A DNA stretch of 64,000 nt, taken from the NCBI GenBank assembly GCA_023228325.1, contig JALOBK010000001.1, positions 1,279,549 to 1,343,548 on the forward strand. Direction: 5' to 3'. The position numbers were made by a program, and so were the translations under genes. Shown here piece by piece: positions 61,769 to 64,000 of this stretch. The notes under the pieces are model-generated. The model was not told where the DNA came from. It saw only the letters and a program-made list of their open reading frames with translations, and did not search any database. The DNA is from a bacterium. GTDB taxonomy: Bacteria > Auribacterota > UBA6266. The first letter of the stretch is position 1. Each line of letters opens with the position of its first letter.

Positions 61769-64000
61769 ATGGAAAAGAACATTGTTATCAGGAATGCCAG
61801 GCAGCACAACCTGAAGAATATCAGCCTGGAAATACCGAGGAACAGGCTGGTTATTGTTACGGGCCTTTCCGGTTCGGGAAAATCATCGCTTGCTTTTGAT
61901 ACGCTTTACGCGGAAGGGCAAAGGAGATATGTAGAAAGCCTGTCAGCCTATGCGAGGCAGTTTCTTGAGCAGATGCAAAAACCGGAAGTTGATTATATAG
62001 AAGGTTTGTCCCCGGCAATATCTATTGAGCAGAGAAGCGCGTCTTCCAATCCCCGTTCGACCGTCGCCACATCCACCGAGATATATGATTACCTGAGGGT
62101 TCTTTACGCCAATGCGGGGGATGTGTTCTGTTATAAATGCGGCCGTCCCATAAGCCGGCAGGGGCCTCAGGATATCGCCGATTCCATACTGGAATTGCCG
62201 GAAGGCCTGGATATTGCGCTGCTTGCCCCTGTTATTGAAGGCAAGAAAGGCGAACACAGGCAGGTCTTTGAATTCCTCAAAAGAGACGGCTTTTCAAGAG
62301 TCAGAATAGACGGCTTTATGAATGAGCTTGATGATGTCACAGGGCTTGATAAAAATAAAAAACACAGCATAGCCGCCGTTGTTGACAGGTTTAAAATTAA
62401 GAGCGGAATAGCAAAAAGAGTAAGTGATTCCGTCGAAACGGCTCTTAAGACCGGCAAAGGCAAGATAATTATACAGCGCGGCAGGAATAATAAGGCGGAA
62501 GATATCTTTTATAGCGAGGAAAACAGCTGTCCTTACTGTGGAATAAGCTACGGGGAAATAAGCCCCAGGATGTTTTCGTTTAACAGTCCTTACGGGGCCT
62601 GTCCCTCCTGTCATGGACTTGGGCATAAACTGAGTTTTTCGAGAGAGTCTGTCGTGCCTGATCCCGATAAATCGCTTGAAAAGTGGGCGATTGCTCCCTG
62701 GAAAAGAGGCGGAAAATCATTACTGATTTATTATAAAAAGATTTTAAGGGGGGTATGCAGGCATTTTTCCATTGATATGGATAAGCCGTGGAAGGAACTG
62801 TCCGGAAAACAGCAGAAGATAATATTATACGGCTCCGGCGAAGAAGATATTTCTTTTTCATTCTGGAGAAGGGGCGCGGTCAGGCATTTCAGTAAACCTT
62901 TTGAAGGTGTTATCCCGAACCTTGAAAGAAGGTTCAGGGAAACGGACAGCGAGGGGGTAAAGGAATACCTGCAGAGATTTATGGGAGAAGAAGACTGCGA
63001 ACTCTGTAAAGGTTCCAGGCTGAAACAGGAAAGCGCTGCCGTGAAAATAGAAGGTAAATCCATTTATGATTTTACAAGAATGTCTGTTTCAGAGGCTCTG
63101 GAATTCATAAACAATATAAATTTTTCTGCAAACAAATTTAAAGTTGCGGGTGAATTGATTAAAGAAGTCAGGATGAGGCTGGTTTTCCTGGAAAATGTAG
63201 GCCTTGGATATCTGACGCTGGACAGAAAAAGCGCGACCCTTTCCGGCGGAGAAGCCCAGAGGATAAGGCTGGCGACACAGATCGGATCGGGACTTGTCGG
63301 GGTTCTCTACATACTTGATGAACCGAGTATAGGTCTGCACCAGAAGGATAACATAAAACTTCTGAATACATTAAAAAGCCTGAGAGATATGGGCAATACC
63401 GTGATTGTGGTGGAACACGATGAAGAAATTATAAGTTCGGGTGATTTTATTATAGATCTGGGTCCCGGCGCGGGGAAAAAGGGAGGATATCTTGTATATG
63501 CCGGAGGATTGGACGGCCTGCTTAAAAATAAAAATTCAATAACGGCGGCATATCTTTCGGGAGAAAAAGAGATTTTGCTCAGGGAAAGAAGGATTGTGGG
63601 GCCGAAGAATAAATTTTTGAAGGTTTTCGGAGCCAGGGAGAATAATCTTAAAAATATAGATGTGAAGATACCTCTCGGCAGGTTCTGCTGTGTTACGGGT
63701 GTGTCGGGATCGGGGAAAAGCACCCTTGTGGATGAAATCTTGAGGAAGGCGCTGTTTCAGAAAATTTACGGTTCCAAGGAAAAACCCGGCGCTTATTCCC
63801 GGATAGACGGGGTTTCGAATGTTGACAAGGTAATCCTTATCGACCAGTCGCCTATAGGCAGAACACCGCGTTCCAATCCCGCTACATATACGGGTGTTTT
63901 CGGGCATATAAGAGATTTATTTTCAAAAATACCTGAGGCAAAGCAAAGAGGCTATATGCCGGGAAGATTCAGTTTTAACGTCAAAGGGGGCAGATGCGAA
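61769..64000 (+). CDS. uvrA: Excinuclease ABC subunit A (5' part)
   Basis: Nucleotide excision repair damage sensor, truncated by the window end (744 codons read, about 940 expected). First Walker A in VTGLSGSGKSSLAFDTLY; YVESLSAYARQFLEQM; zinc cysteines in CYKCG and CPYCG/CPSC; first ABC signature ATLSGGEAQRIRLA with ILDEPSIGLH. The second Walker A is CVTGVSGSGKSTLVDE, and the read ends in VKGGRCE near the second zinc module. The start is ATG 61769, 30 bp after nadB, with no clear ribosome-binding site. Confidence 0.97.
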   Translation, partial: MEKNIVIRNARQHNLKNISLEIPRNRLVIVTGLSGSGKSSLAFDTLYAEGQRRYVESLSAYARQFLEQMQKPEVDYIEGLSPAISIEQRSASSNPRSTVATSTEIYDYLRVLYANAGDVFCYKCGRPISRQGPQDIADSILELPEGLDIALLAPVIEGKKGEHRQVFEFLKRDGFSRVRIDGFMNELDDVTGLDKNKKHSIAAVVDRFKIKSGIAKRVSDSVETALKTGKGKIIIQRGRNNKAEDIFYSEENSCPYCGISYGEISPRMFSFNSPYGACPSCHGLGHKLSFSRESVVPDPDKSLEKWAIAPWKRGGKSLLIYYKKILRGVCRHFSIDMDKPWKELSGKQQKIILYGSGEEDISFSFWRRGAVRHFSKPFEGVIPNLERRFRETDSEGVKEYLQRFMGEEDCELCKGSRLKQESAAVKIEGKSIYDFTRMSVSEALEFINNINFSANKFKVAGELIKEVRMRLVFLENVGLGYLTLDRKSATLSGGEAQRIRLATQIGSGLVGVLYILDEPSIGLHQKDNIKLLNTLKSLRDMGNTVIVVEHDEEIISSGDFIIDLGPGAGKKGGYLVYAGGLDGLLKNKNSITAAYLSGEKEILLRERRIVGPKNKFLKVFGARENNLKNIDVKIPLGRFCCVTGVSGSGKSTLVDEILRKALFQKIYGSKEKPGAYSRIDGVSNVDKVILIDQSPIGRTPRSNPATYTGVFGHIRDLFSKIPEAKQRGYMPGRFSFNVKGGRCE

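Noticed and set aside
1..64000. tRNA, rRNA or riboswitch genes
   Set aside because: No cloverleaf, rRNA segment or known riboswitch core was recognised in the intergenic gaps by eye; a covariance-model scan was not possible here.

Overview
The window is a gene-dense stretch (about 48 CDS, almost all on the + strand, no gap over 300 bases without a gene) from an uncultured-looking diderm bacterium. Support for a diderm: lpxD (lipid A), a type II secretion/type IV pilus-like system, a UvrA-type repair gene and meso-DAP synthesis. The mix of divergent F-ATPase genes, RNase HIII, LL-DAP aminotransferase and giant beta-rich surface proteins recalls PVC-related candidate phyla such as Omnitrophota, but this is an inference; no 16S or ribosomal tree was possible.

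Layout. (1) 29-2054: NarL/LuxR-type two-component pair. (2) 2143-19490: a surface cassette of three exported proteins: an 831-aa DUF2341/lectin-like protein, a 4674-aa modular giant (beta-helix, four glycine-rich modules, Ig-like arrays, C-terminal coiled coil), and a membrane-anchored protein with a coiled-coil ectodomain. (3) 19639-27260: an unusual F-type ATPase set (b-delta fusion, secreted metallopeptidase, c, alpha, gamma, beta, then epsilon displaced downstream of gspE). No a subunit is present. (4) 25270-33144: type II secretion genes E, F, G, I, J, K, L and M, interleaved with the ATPase. (5) 33164-38250: sppA, rnhC, lpxD (-), a 422-bp inverted-repeat element that looks like an internally deleted RAYT (REP-associated tyrosine transposase), hemW, and an RsbW-like kinase (-). 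(6) 38375-44118: housekeeping genes (PP-loop tRNA thiolase-like, thiD, def, DUF89, radical SAM, cvpA, rplM, rpsI). (7) 44201-61738: one long biosynthetic run behind a perfect TTGACA-17-TATAAT promoter: argCJBDGH, a small unknown gene, lysA, dapF, dapA, dapB, dapL, folK, panBCD, nadA, nadB. (8) 61769 to the window end: 5' part of uvrA.

How they fit together. The two-component pair lies directly upstream of the surface cassette and could control it. The surface proteins carry signal peptides, and the nearby type II system is a candidate exporter. The biosynthetic run makes arginine (ArgJ recycling route, without argF here), lysine/DAP (aminotransferase route), pantothenate and NAD (without nadC here). 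The least ordinary parts are the ATPase, with apparently coupled loss of the delta N-terminal domain and the alpha N-terminal helix; the giant surface cassette; and the mini-element whose terminal repeat supplies the hemW start codon.
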